Positions 1 through 7,037 of a DNA stretch of 23,480 bases are shown here, piece after piece. Made by a program: the position numbers and the translations under genes. The notes under the pieces were generated by a model. The model was not told where the DNA came from. It worked only from the letters and a program-made list of their open reading frames with translations, and ran no database searches. The DNA comes from Oscillospiraceae bacterium (GTDB taxonomy: Bacteria; Bacillota_A; Clostridia; Oscillospirales; Oscillospiraceae), in NCBI GenBank assembly GCA_902789835.1, contig CADAPN010000065.1, positions 1 through 23,480 on the forward strand, given 5' to 3'. Each line of letters starts with the position of its first letter. Positions within the stretch are counted from its first letter, which is position 1.

Positions 1-1466
1 TCAAGCACTTCTCTCTGCTGCTGAAAGAAGGCGTCGGCTTCCGCCTGATGCCCGGTCAGGAGACCGTAAAGCCGGATCCACTCCACTCTTCCGAGAGGTT
101 CCGGTTCATAGCTGGAGTATTCGATGATCACCGGCAGGCCGAGAGCCTCCAGCTTCTCTTTGACCTCCGGTTTGTGGAGGATCATGGTGTTTTCGATCAC
201 CAGGTCGCAGTTCTCTTCCAGCAGGAGTTCGTAATCCGGCGCGTTATACTTCCCGGCATAGAGAAGGCTCCCACTCTGCAAAGCCTCCTGCAGCTCTGGC
301 AGATGCCAGGAGGCTTCTGCCGTGCCGGTAAAACGGATCCGGTCCAGTGCGCCGCAGCGCAGGAACAGGTCCGGAACGGAGGAACTGGCCGCGTAGACCC
401 GCTCCACCGGCGTGCGGATGATCGTAAGGCCCTCCGCGTCCGCCGGAATCTCCGCTTCGCGGTCCAGGAGCAGATATCGGTCCTTGTCCCCCAGGGTCAG
501 AATCGCGGAGCCGTCCTCCCGATAGTCCACCCGGAACTGCTCCGCGGCGCAGAGCCCCGCCTCCGAGGCAGAATCTGCCTCGGAGTTCTGGGGCTGAAGG
601 CTGTCGGAGGAAAACATCAGCCGGTATTCGATCTCATGCGGTTCACTCATGGCAACCGTGTCGGCGATCACCGTCATACCCCGGTCGAAAAACTCGATGG
701 GGATCTCAAAGGTGGATGTCTCTCTGTCCGGGAGCGGGAGATACTTCGTCTCGCCCAGGCGCATATAGTCATAGTTTTTGCTGCCCCAGACGAGGGTTGC
801 GGTGCAGACGCCGTTTTCCACATGCAGCGCCGCCGGTGAGGCAAGCTTTGCCTTCCCGCTGCCGCCGGTGAGGCTGACATCGACAAGATAATCTCCGTCG
901 GCAAGCCCCAGGCTCTCCGCCGTGACGAAGAAGCCATCCCGGAAGTCCTCCGTCGGCAGAGAATCAGCCCGGAAAAGCAGTGTCCGGTCATACCAGAGTT
1001 CCTTGTTCCTGCTGTAGGCGGCGCAGGAGATACCGGCATCCAGGGCTTCCACAGGAACGGTGAAGCAATATCTTCCCTCGCTGTCCTCGTGATAGCCGAC
1101 CCATGCGCTCTCCTCGGCCGCCGCGGCTTCCGCCGCGGTCCCGGGAAAAACGTAGAGATAGCTCGTCCCGCTCATGGTGATGGTGGCAGTGAGTTCTCCG
1201 TCCGAAACATGAAGGACCGCCTCCACAATGCGGAACATGGAGGAACTGCAGTCCACCGCAACGGCGTAATCCCCGTCCAGAAGCATCTTCCCCGGGACAG
1301 GCACCATTCCGTCTTCCACCACGTCCTCCACCGCGGTCATCTGGGACGCATCCGCCACCTCCCGCGAAGCCGCGGGCGCCTTCTCCGCCTCTGCCTGCGC
1401 GCAGAGTGCAAGCAGCAGAACGATGCTCAGGAGCAGAGAAGCATATTTTTTAAAAGCTCCCATCAT
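1..1466 (-). CDS. Exported substrate-binding protein with two duplicated beta domains plus TroA/BtuF-like domain (3' end outside window)
   Basis: The frame is open from an ATG at 1466 to the left edge, about 488 residues, so the C-terminus is missing. An N-terminal signal peptide is visible (KKY, then a Leu-rich core, ALCAQA-EAE); the Cys is not in a good lipobox, so signal peptidase I cleavage is more likely. Two related segments follow, near residues 64-155 and 187-300. Each starts with DGDY, continues with a beta-rich stretch and ends in a variant of F-x-x-DSL. The second contains SKNYDYM and resembles NEAT-like or heme-uptake-associated domains. From about residue 330 the protein looks like a periplasmic-binding (TroA/BtuF/FecB-type) domain: VYAASSSVPDLF, GALDRIRFTG, then LVIENTMILHKPEVKEKLEALGLPVIIEYSSYEPEPLGRVEW in outline. 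It overlaps cbiK by ATGA, so it is translationally coupled to an exported cobalt chelatase. The ligand (cobalt, cobamide, heme or other tetrapyrrole) is inferred only; ABC permease and ATPase genes probably lie beyond the left edge. Confidence 0.8.
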   Translation of the reverse strand, partial: MMGAFKKYASLLLSIVLLLALCAQAEAEKAPAASREVADASQMTAVEDVVEDGMVPVPGKMLLDGDYAVAVDCSSSMFRIVEAVLHVSDGELTATITMSGTSYLYVFPGTAAEAAAAEESAWVGYHEDSEGRYCFTVPVEALDAGISCAAYSRNKELWYDRTLLFRADSLPTEDFRDGFFVTAESLGLADGDYLVDVSLTGGSGKAKLASPAALHVENGVCTATLVWGSKNYDYMRLGETKYLPLPDRETSTFEIPIEFFDRGMTVIADTVAMSEPHEIEYRLMFSSDSLQPQNSEADSASEAGLCAAEQFRVDYREDGSAILTLGDKDRYLLLDREAEIPADAEGLTIIRTPVERVYAASSSVPDLFLRCGALDRIRFTGTAEASWHLPELQEALQSGSLLYAGKYNAPDYELLLEENCDLVIENTMILHKPEVKEKLEALGLPVIIEYSSYEPEPLGRVEWIRLYGLLTGHQAEADAFFQQQREVL

Positions 1467-2416
1467 CCGATCTTCGCCATGGCCTCTGCGCAGTGCTGTA
1501 CGAACATCTGCTGTACAACACTGCTCTGCCCCAGGCCCTGCAGGACGCATTCCACCTCGTAACCGGCCGCTTCGAACACGGACTTCCAGGAATCTTCTTC
1601 CTCTCCGGCCATGTCGTTGTTGGCATGGTCACCGGCGACGATCATCATCGGACGCAGCACAACACGCTCATAGCTGCCGGCCTGAACCAGCGCCAGGACA
1701 TCCTCCAGAGAGGGCTCCGCTTCCACGGTGCCGATGAAATAGTTCTCATAGCCGGCATCTTTCATGAGCTGCTGCATCTTGGCATAGATCTCGTTGGACT
1801 CGGCCTCGGTGCCGTGACCCATGTAGACGATGGCGGTTTTTCCGTCGTTATAGGACGCGGTAACATCTGCCAGAACTGCAGCCGTCATGGAAAAATCTTC
1901 CGCGCTGTTCACGAGAGGCTCGCCCACGGTGATGCTCTCGAAGGCGTCGGCGTATTCGGCCAGCTCATTCACCAGGTCGGTATACTCGTAGCCGTGCATC
2001 AGGTGCGTCGGCTGCACCACCAAGGTCTTCACACCGTTTTCGACCGCGCGGTCCAGCGCTTCGGAAACGTTGTCGATGACCTCACCGTCCCGGCTCTTCA
2101 CGTGGTCAATGATGATCTGGCTGGTAAAGGCTCTGCGCACGCTCCAGTCGGGGAAGGCTTTCTGCAATGCACGCTCGATGCCCCCGATGGTCAGGCGGCG
2201 GCTGTCATTGAAGCTGGTGCCGAAGGAGACGACCAGCAGCTCCTTTTCCCCGATCCCGTCGGCATTCAGCGGGTCGTCCAGGGCGGCGTCACCGGTTTCA
2301 TAGTTTTCCTCTTCTTCCGCCTCCTCGGCAAAAGCCGGGGCATCGCTGCCGCCCCAGGCGGCAAAGAAGACGAGCATCAGGCTCAGGGACAGGACAAGTG
2401 CGAACAGTTTTTTCAT
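1463..2416 (-). CDS. cbiK: Sirohydrochlorin cobaltochelatase CbiK, with signal peptide
   Basis: A 317-residue protein of the CbiK class II chelatase family, which inserts Co2+ into sirohydrochlorin, the first committed step of the anaerobic corrin route. The core starts at about residue 58 (ELLVVSFGTSFNDSR). The residues known as H145, E175 and H207 in Salmonella CbiK correspond to H201 (MGHG), E232 (VEAEP) and H264 (GDHANNDM). The ATG at 2416 is chosen because it has a GGAG ribosome site and opens a signal peptide; a 25-codon upstream extension has no such site. The first 30 residues are MKK, a hydrophobic core, then AAWGGSDAPAFA-EE. This looks like a lipoprotein signal whose Cys has become Trp (TGG), with a good AFA signal peptidase I site just after, and an acidic linker. 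Desulfovibrio has a periplasmic CbiK(P), so an exported form is known. The gene follows cbiJ after 35 bp and overlaps the binding-protein gene. Confidence 0.93.
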   Translation of the reverse strand: MKKLFALVLSLSLMLVFFAAWGGSDAPAFAEEAEEEENYETGDAALDDPLNADGIGEKELLVVSFGTSFNDSRRLTIGGIERALQKAFPDWSVRRAFTSQIIIDHVKSRDGEVIDNVSEALDRAVENGVKTLVVQPTHLMHGYEYTDLVNELAEYADAFESITVGEPLVNSAEDFSMTAAVLADVTASYNDGKTAIVYMGHGTEAESNEIYAKMQQLMKDAGYENYFIGTVEAEPSLEDVLALVQAGSYERVVLRPMMIVAGDHANNDMAGEEEDSWKSVFEAAGYEVECVLQGLGQSSVVQQMFVQHCAEAMAKIG

Positions 2417-2435
2417 GGTTTCTCCTTTTCTTTTC

Positions 2436-2451
2436 CGATTCGTGCGAATCG
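2436..2451. repeat. Perfect palindrome in the cbiJ-cbiK gap
   Basis: CGATTCG-TG-CGAATCG is a 7+2+7 inverted repeat that starts immediately after the cbiJ stop codon and sits 20 bp before the cbiK start. This is the only substantial gap inside the operon. It has no T-run on the minus strand, so it does not look like an intrinsic terminator. It could be an operator, an RNA processing or stability hairpin, or chance. The regulatory role is inferred. Confidence 0.5.
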
Positions 2452-3204
2452 TTATTGTATTGCATCGCTGCGGTTCAGCAGCGCTATGCACCTTTGATAT
2501 ACCGTTTCAAAATCCAGACCGCTTTCTTCCGGGCGGCTCAGGAGAATCAGCTCCGTTCCCGTCTCCCGGCAGGCCCTGACCTTATCCGGGAAGCCGCCCG
2601 CCACGCCGCCGTCCTTGGAGACCAGATACCGGATCCGGTACTGGCGGATGATCGCCCGGTTGAGTTCATCGGAAAAAGGCCCCTGCATGGCGATGATGTT
2701 CCGGTGCGGGATGCCGAGACGCTCACAGGCTTCAAGGCTCTGATGGTTCGGCAGGATTCGCGGATAGATCCGCTCCGGGACGATCGCCGCAAAGGCGGGC
2801 AGCTCTTTGGCCCCGGTGGTAAGGAGGATGTTCCCCTCCTGGTATTTGAGCCAGCGGGCCGCGTCTTCGGCGGTTTCAAAGCATCTCGCTCCCTCGGTCT
2901 CACTGGCTGGGCGGAGCAGTCGGACGTACCGCGCCCCGGCCTTCCGGCAGGCTTCCCGGACCGAGGCGGTGACATGGGTCGCATAGGGGTGGGTCGCGTC
3001 CACGCAGAGCGCGCAGTCCCGCAGAAGCTCCTGCTTCTCTTCCGGGCTCAGGGGGCCTGTCCGGATTTCCACATTGGGGATTCGCCCCTGTTCCTCGCTT
3101 CCATAGTCACTGGCCACACAGACCGTCACGTCCGCCCCCGCCTCTGACAGCAGGGAAGAGAGCTTCCGGCCCTCGGTGGTCCCGCTGAAGATAACAAATC
3201 TCAT
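2452..3204 (-). CDS. cbiJ: Cobalt-precorrin-6A reductase CbiJ
   Basis: A 250-residue protein of the CbiJ/CobK family, the usual length. It reduces cobalt-precorrin-6A to 6B using a nicotinamide nucleotide, in the cytoplasm. Visible family features are the N-terminal MRFVIFSGTTEGRKL dinucleotide-binding loop, the DATHPYA motif near residues 89-95, TTGAKEL and the C-terminal SKDGGVAGGFPDKV segment. The ATG overlaps the cbiH stop codon as ATGA. The gene is followed by the only clear intergenic gap of the operon. The assignment is firm. Confidence 0.95.
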   Translation of the reverse strand: MRFVIFSGTTEGRKLSSLLSEAGADVTVCVASDYGSEEQGRIPNVEIRTGPLSPEEKQELLRDCALCVDATHPYATHVTASVREACRKAGARYVRLLRPASETEGARCFETAEDAARWLKYQEGNILLTTGAKELPAFAAIVPERIYPRILPNHQSLEACERLGIPHRNIIAMQGPFSDELNRAIIRQYRIRYLVSKDGGVAGGFPDKVRACRETGTELILLSRPEESGLDFETVYQRCIALLNRSDAIQ

Positions 3205-3929
3205 GTTCGGTACCCCCGTGGGGTCACCATCCGCCCTCCGAGTTCTTTGGACTGGGACGAGCCGATAAACACGGTTGTGAACATATCCACCTCCGTGTCG
3301 CGCAGCTCCTTCAGCCGCAGGATCCGGATGCTCTCCCCTTCGCGGCCGATCGCCCGGGCCAGGCCGCAGACGGTCTCCGGGCTCTTCTCCGCCAGGAGGA
3401 TATCGCAGGCCCGCCGCAGATAGCCCTGCCGGTGCCGGGAATCCGGATTGTACAGGCAGATCACGAAGTCCCCTTTCGCCGCACAGCGCAGCCGCTCTTT
3501 GATCTGTCCCCAGTCCGTCAGCCGGTCGGACAGCGAAATTACGCAGAAGTCGTGCCCCAGCGGTGCGCCCAGCAGAGCGCCGCCGGAAAGCGCCGCGGTG
3601 ATGCCCGGGATAATCTCTACCTCTGCCTCTGGGTACTCCTTTTTAAGCTCCAGAACCGGTGCCGCCATGCCATAGACGCCTGCGTCTCCGCTGCAGACGA
3701 GAGCGACGGTCTTTCCGCCGCAAGCCTGTTCCAGGCCCCAGCGGCAGCGCTCCAATTCTCCGGTCATCCCGGTGCTGTATACTGCCTTCTCCGGCCAGAG
3801 CGGTTTCAGGAGCTCCACATAGAGTGTATAACCGCAGAGCACATCCGCCTCTTTAATCGCCGTGCGGGCGGCCTCGGTCAGATATCGCCCGTCGCCGGGG
3901 CCGATCCCGACTACATAGAGTTTTCCCAT
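3201..3929 (-). CDS. cbiH: Cobalt-precorrin-3B C17-methyltransferase CbiH
   Basis: A 242-residue SAM-dependent tetrapyrrole methylase that methylates C17 with ring contraction of cobalt-precorrin-3. The start at 3929 gives MGKLYVVGIGPGDGRYLT, the family N-terminus with the GIGPG SAM loop; a 22-codon upstream extension is rejected because it reads through the end of cbiG and adds a non-family basic segment. Further family signs are SGDAGVYGMA near residue 80, EIIPGITAA, and LCLYNPDS-type and RAIGREGE segments in the C-terminal half. A GGAG sits upstream and only one base separates it from the cbiG stop codon. Its own stop overlaps the cbiJ start. No iron-sulfur extension is present. Confidence 0.95.
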   Translation of the reverse strand: MGKLYVVGIGPGDGRYLTEAARTAIKEADVLCGYTLYVELLKPLWPEKAVYSTGMTGELERCRWGLEQACGGKTVALVCSGDAGVYGMAAPVLELKKEYPEAEVEIIPGITAALSGGALLGAPLGHDFCVISLSDRLTDWGQIKERLRCAAKGDFVICLYNPDSRHRQGYLRRACDILLAEKSPETVCGLARAIGREGESIRILRLKELRDTEVDMFTTVFIGSSQSKELGGRMVTPRGYRT

Positions 3930-3930
3930 G

Positions 3931-4965
3931 TCACCAACTCCAGTCAAAGCTTGCTTCTTCCTCTGCGAGCGCGAAGGTGACGCCGTCCTGCGCATACTTC
4001 GTCTCTCGCAGCTTCCCGCTGCTCTTCAGAACCGCGGCCCGTTCGCAGACATTGTCCACCCCGGCAACCGACCGTACAAAATCCGATCCCGAAAAGTTTC
4101 CTTCCGCCCGGCCCAGTTCTTCCGCCGTATAGAAGCGGATCGGCCAGCCATGCTTCCCGCAGAAACGGAGCAGTCCTTCTTCCCCGCTCTTCAGGTCGAT
4201 GCTCGCCGCCGATCGGATGGCCTCCGGCAGAATGCTTCTCTCCCGGCAAAAGCGGTCCAGGCCCGCTTCCAGCACTTCCGCGCTTGTTCCCTTCCGGCAG
4301 CCGATGCCGAGGTGCAGGATATGCGGGACCAACTGCAGCGCCGCAGACGGCTTGTCGTAATAATCCACCGAAACATCAGCCTCGGTTTGGAATCCGTCCG
4401 GGGAAGCTTTCTCCCGGACGCCGGCTGTCTGCGGCAGAACCCGGATATTTTCCGGCACCTCTCCCCGGATCCGCCATCGGCAGTCCAGAAGGATCATCCG
4501 GCCGGCCAGAAGCTTCGCCGAAACCGTCTTGATCCGCTCCGGCTGCCGGACGGTCATATTTTGACGCTTTGCCCAGAGATCGACAGCAAACACCCCGTGC
4601 AGATCCGTCGCGGTCGTGATGACCGCCTCGCCGCCGGTGACGGCAGCCAGTTCCCCGGCCAGGGCGTTCGCCCCGCCCAGGTGCCCGGACAGCAGCGGAA
4701 TCACATAGCGTCCGGTTTCATCCACCGCCAGGACCGCCGGATCTTCCGCCTTATGCTTCAGGTACGGCGCAATGGCGCGCACGGCGATCCCGACAGCGCC
4801 GACATATACAAGGGCGCGCTTTTCCCGGAAGGCCGCTTCCGTCCAGCATTCGAGATTCAGGTCTCTCCCGGCCCGTGCGGTCTCCCCGCCGAGCTCTCCG
4901 GCCAGCTTCTCCGCCAGCGCTTCCCCCCGGTCGGTAAAGGTCAGGAAGGCAATTCCCTCTCTCAT
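3931..4965 (-). CDS. cbiG: Cobalt-precorrin-5A hydrolase CbiG
   Basis: About 344 residues. CbiG opens the delta-lactone ring of cobalt-precorrin-5A and releases the C2 unit as acetaldehyde. Family features are the N-terminal GIAFLTFTDRG, then GAVGIAVRAIAPYLKHKAED, AVDETGRYVIPLLSGHLGGAN, TTATDLHGVFAVD, and the C-terminal CbiG_C domain beginning LGIGCRKGTSAEVLEAGL. The ATG at 4965 is preferred over one five codons upstream because it overlaps the cbiD stop as ATGA and has GGAGAG at good spacing. It lies between cbiD and cbiH, a common order in anaerobic cobalamin operons. Confidence 0.95.
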   Translation of the reverse strand: MREGIAFLTFTDRGEALAEKLAGELGGETARAGRDLNLECWTEAAFREKRALVYVGAVGIAVRAIAPYLKHKAEDPAVLAVDETGRYVIPLLSGHLGGANALAGELAAVTGGEAVITTATDLHGVFAVDLWAKRQNMTVRQPERIKTVSAKLLAGRMILLDCRWRIRGEVPENIRVLPQTAGVREKASPDGFQTEADVSVDYYDKPSAALQLVPHILHLGIGCRKGTSAEVLEAGLDRFCRERSILPEAIRSAASIDLKSGEEGLLRFCGKHGWPIRFYTAEELGRAEGNFSGSDFVRSVAGVDNVCERAAVLKSSGKLRETKYAQDGVTFALAEEEASFDWSW

Positions 4966-6101
4966 CTCGCCTCTCTCCATTCCCGCAGCAGTGTCTCCGC
5001 CTCCGCAGTTTTGCCCAGCAGCCCGTAGACATTGGAGAAGAGCACCGCTCCCATGCGGCAGGCTCCGCCGCTTCGCCGCTCCAGGACCTTCTGGATTTCC
5101 CGCAGAAGGCTCTCGGTCACCGGTTTACATAATTTTGCATTTTTCAGGATCTCCAGACATCCGTCGGCGGTAACCTGATGCATCAGGCTCTCACAGGTTT
5201 CCCGGTCCGCACCGCAGAGTGCCGCATGTGCGCAGAAGAGCTCCCGTCGGCAGTCGGCCATGCGGGAATGGGTGTTCATGATCCCGCCGGCAAGCTTCAC
5301 CAATTTGCCGACATGTCCGACCAGCAGCACCTCTTCCATTCCCTCCAGCACTGCCAGGTCCAGCGCGTCCCCGATATAGTTGGAGCACTTGACCCGTGGG
5401 ATTTTCTCCAGTTCCGGCATCTCCTTCTGCAGGAAGTCAAGGCCGTAGTTTCCCGGGCAGAGGATCAGACGCCTGCTCCCGGAAGCCGCTTTCTGCCGGA
5501 TCTCCAGTGCGATGGTGTCGACAACGGCCTGCTCGCTCATGGGCTCGACGATCCCCGACGTCCCCAGAATCGAGATTCCTCCCTCGATGCCGAGCATGGG
5601 GTTAAAGGTCTTTTCCGCGACCTCCCTGCCCTCCGGCGCGGAGATCAGCACCTGCAGGCCCCCCGCATAGCCCAGCTCGTCACAGACCGTCTCCACTGCG
5701 CTGCGGATCATGCGCCGCGGTACGGAGTTGATGGCCGCTTCCCCCACCGCCCGGTCGAGACCCGGTCTGGTCACCCGGCCGATCCCTTCTCCGCCGTCGA
5801 TCGTGAGCCCGTCAGCATTCTTGCCGACCGCCGCGACGATCAGGATCCCGTCCGTCACATCGGGGTCGTCCCCGGCATCCTTGCGCACGGCGCAAAGCGC
5901 CCGCTCCCCCTCCATGCGGCAGAAGACCGGCTCCGTCTCGACCCGCAGTCCGCCGGGTGTGAGCAGGGTCAGCGTCTCCGGGGCAGTTCCCGAGAGCAGC
6001 AGCTCCGCGGCTCCCGCGGCCGCCATAGCTGCGCAGCTCCCGGTGGTATAGCCGCAGCGCAGCCGCTTGCTTCCGCTGCGGATGTAGTGTTCAAAGCTCA
6101 T
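4962..6101 (-). CDS. cbiD: Cobalt-precorrin-5B C1-methyltransferase CbiD
   Basis: A 379-residue protein matching CbiD, the C1-methyltransferase of the anaerobic pathway, which is unrelated in fold to the other tetrapyrrole methylases. The N-terminus has the signature LRCGYTTGSCAAMAAAGAA. Later segments typical of the family are PRRMIRSAVETVC, GGISILGTSGIVEPMSEQA, CPGNYGLDFLQ, CSNYIGDALD and GHVGKLVKLAGGIMNTHSRMAD. The start overlaps the stop codon of the cysteine-rich gene as ATGA. Length is normal and no damage is seen. Confidence 0.96.
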   Translation of the reverse strand: MSFEHYIRSGSKRLRCGYTTGSCAAMAAAGAAELLLSGTAPETLTLLTPGGLRVETEPVFCRMEGERALCAVRKDAGDDPDVTDGILIVAAVGKNADGLTIDGGEGIGRVTRPGLDRAVGEAAINSVPRRMIRSAVETVCDELGYAGGLQVLISAPEGREVAEKTFNPMLGIEGGISILGTSGIVEPMSEQAVVDTIALEIRQKAASGSRRLILCPGNYGLDFLQKEMPELEKIPRVKCSNYIGDALDLAVLEGMEEVLLVGHVGKLVKLAGGIMNTHSRMADCRRELFCAHAALCGADRETCESLMHQVTADGCLEILKNAKLCKPVTESLLREIQKVLERRSGGACRMGAVLFSNVYGLLGKTAEAETLLREWREAR

Positions 6102-6373
6102 GGTGTCTTCTCCCGTTTTGCCGCCAGCGCAGCCAGCTCCGGAAAGCGCCGGAGAATCGCGTCATAGTTCTCGCGCCGGTGCGGAAACGCACAGTGCTCG
6201 CAACTTTTCACGCCGCTCTGCGTATAGACAAAGCCGCCTCCGCAGCGTTCGCCCAGGGCATAGAGCGGGCAGTAGCAGAACAGGCAGTTAAACTCGGATT
6301 CCTCCACCCCTTCATGGCAGGGGAAGAACTCGCATTCCCGGTTCTGAAAAAAACGGTAGTGTTTTTCACTCAT
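6098..6373 (-). CDS. Cysteine-rich small protein of cobalamin operons
   Basis: A 91-residue protein with eight cysteines, at positions 14, 19, 30, 33, 35, 44, 58 and 61, arranged as FFQNRECEFFPCH, FNCLFCYCPLY, GERCGG and KSCEHCAFPH. This matches the zinc-finger-like cysteine-rich small domain (Pfam 'Cys_rich' type, PF04071) found in or beside cobalamin biosynthesis genes. The spacing suggests a metal or Fe-S binding fold. It lies one base after the cbiC stop and overlaps cbiD by ATGA, so co-translation with ring-methylating enzymes is clear. No function is established as far as I know; metal handling or electron transfer is inference. Confidence 0.82.
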   Translation of the reverse strand: MSEKHYRFFQNRECEFFPCHEGVEESEFNCLFCYCPLYALGERCGGGFVYTQSGVKSCEHCAFPHRRENYDAILRRFPELAALAAKREKTP

Positions 6374-6374
6374 G

Positions 6375-7037
6375 TCAGTTCCAGCCTCTCGCGGCAGGCT
6401 CCAGGAGATCCGCCGCAGAATAGATCAGCGCATTGCAGATCGCCGCGGCGATGCTGCTGCCGCCCTTTCGTCCCATCGCCGCAATGCAGGGGATCTCCGC
6501 CTCCTCGCAGGCGGTGAAGACCAGTTCTTTGCTCTCCACAACGTTTACAAAGCCCACCGGCACCGCGATCACCAGGGCGGGCCGCAGTCCTTCCCGGATC
6601 TGTTCCGCGATGCGAAGAAGTGCCGTCGGCGCATTTCCGACCGCGAGAATCGCCCCGGGATGATGCGCCGCAGCCCAGTCCATTGCCGCCGCGGCGCGGG
6701 TGGTCCCCTCCGCTTTTGCCCGCTCGGCGATGAACCCCTCCGCCATGTAGCAGTACGCCGAGGCGCCGAGCTTCTTCAGCCCGGGTTTGCTGATCCCGGC
6801 CAGGGCCATATTGGTGTCCGTCACGAGGTCCGTGCCGCCGCGCAGCGCTTCCGTGGCTTTCCGCACCGCACCGGGGGTAAAGCGCAGATTTGTGGCATAG
6901 TCGAAGTCGGCACTGGCGTGGATACAGCGCAGGATCACGGCCTCATTCTCCATTGGAAGTGTGACGCCCCGTTCCCGAAGCTCCGCCCGAATGATTTCCA
7001 TGCTCCCCCGCTCAATCTGTCCCGGTGTTCCGATCAT
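6375..7037 (-). CDS. cbiC: Cobalt-precorrin-8 methylmutase CbiC
   Basis: About 220 residues. CbiC moves the C11 methyl group to C12, giving cobyrinic acid. The start at 7037 (MIGTPGQIERGSMEIIRAEL) follows GGAGG by 9 bases and fits the family N-terminus; the longer 245-residue reading has no family sequence before this Met. The catalytic His of the family is H40 in RCIHASADFDYA. Other family stretches are TDTNMALAGI, GNAPTALLRI, PVGFVNVVESKE and AAMGRKGGSSIAAAICNALI. It overlaps the end of cbiP by 26 bp and is followed after one base by the cysteine-rich gene. Confidence 0.95.
   Translation of the reverse strand: MIGTPGQIERGSMEIIRAELRERGVTLPMENEAVILRCIHASADFDYATNLRFTPGAVRKATEALRGGTDLVTDTNMALAGISKPGLKKLGASAYCYMAEGFIAERAKAEGTTRAAAAMDWAAAHHPGAILAVGNAPTALLRIAEQIREGLRPALVIAVPVGFVNVVESKELVFTACEEAEIPCIAAMGRKGGSSIAAAICNALIYSAADLLEPAARGWN

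Noticed and set aside
2417..2491. Longer N-terminus for CbiK (25 extra codons)
   Set aside because: The extension covers the palindrome and the ribosome site and overlaps cbiJ. Starting at 2416 gives a proper signal peptide and a GGAG site.
1493..2497. A 334-codon plus-strand open frame opposite cbiK
   Set aside because: It is the complement of a conserved CbiK gene and its translation shows no recognisable domain.
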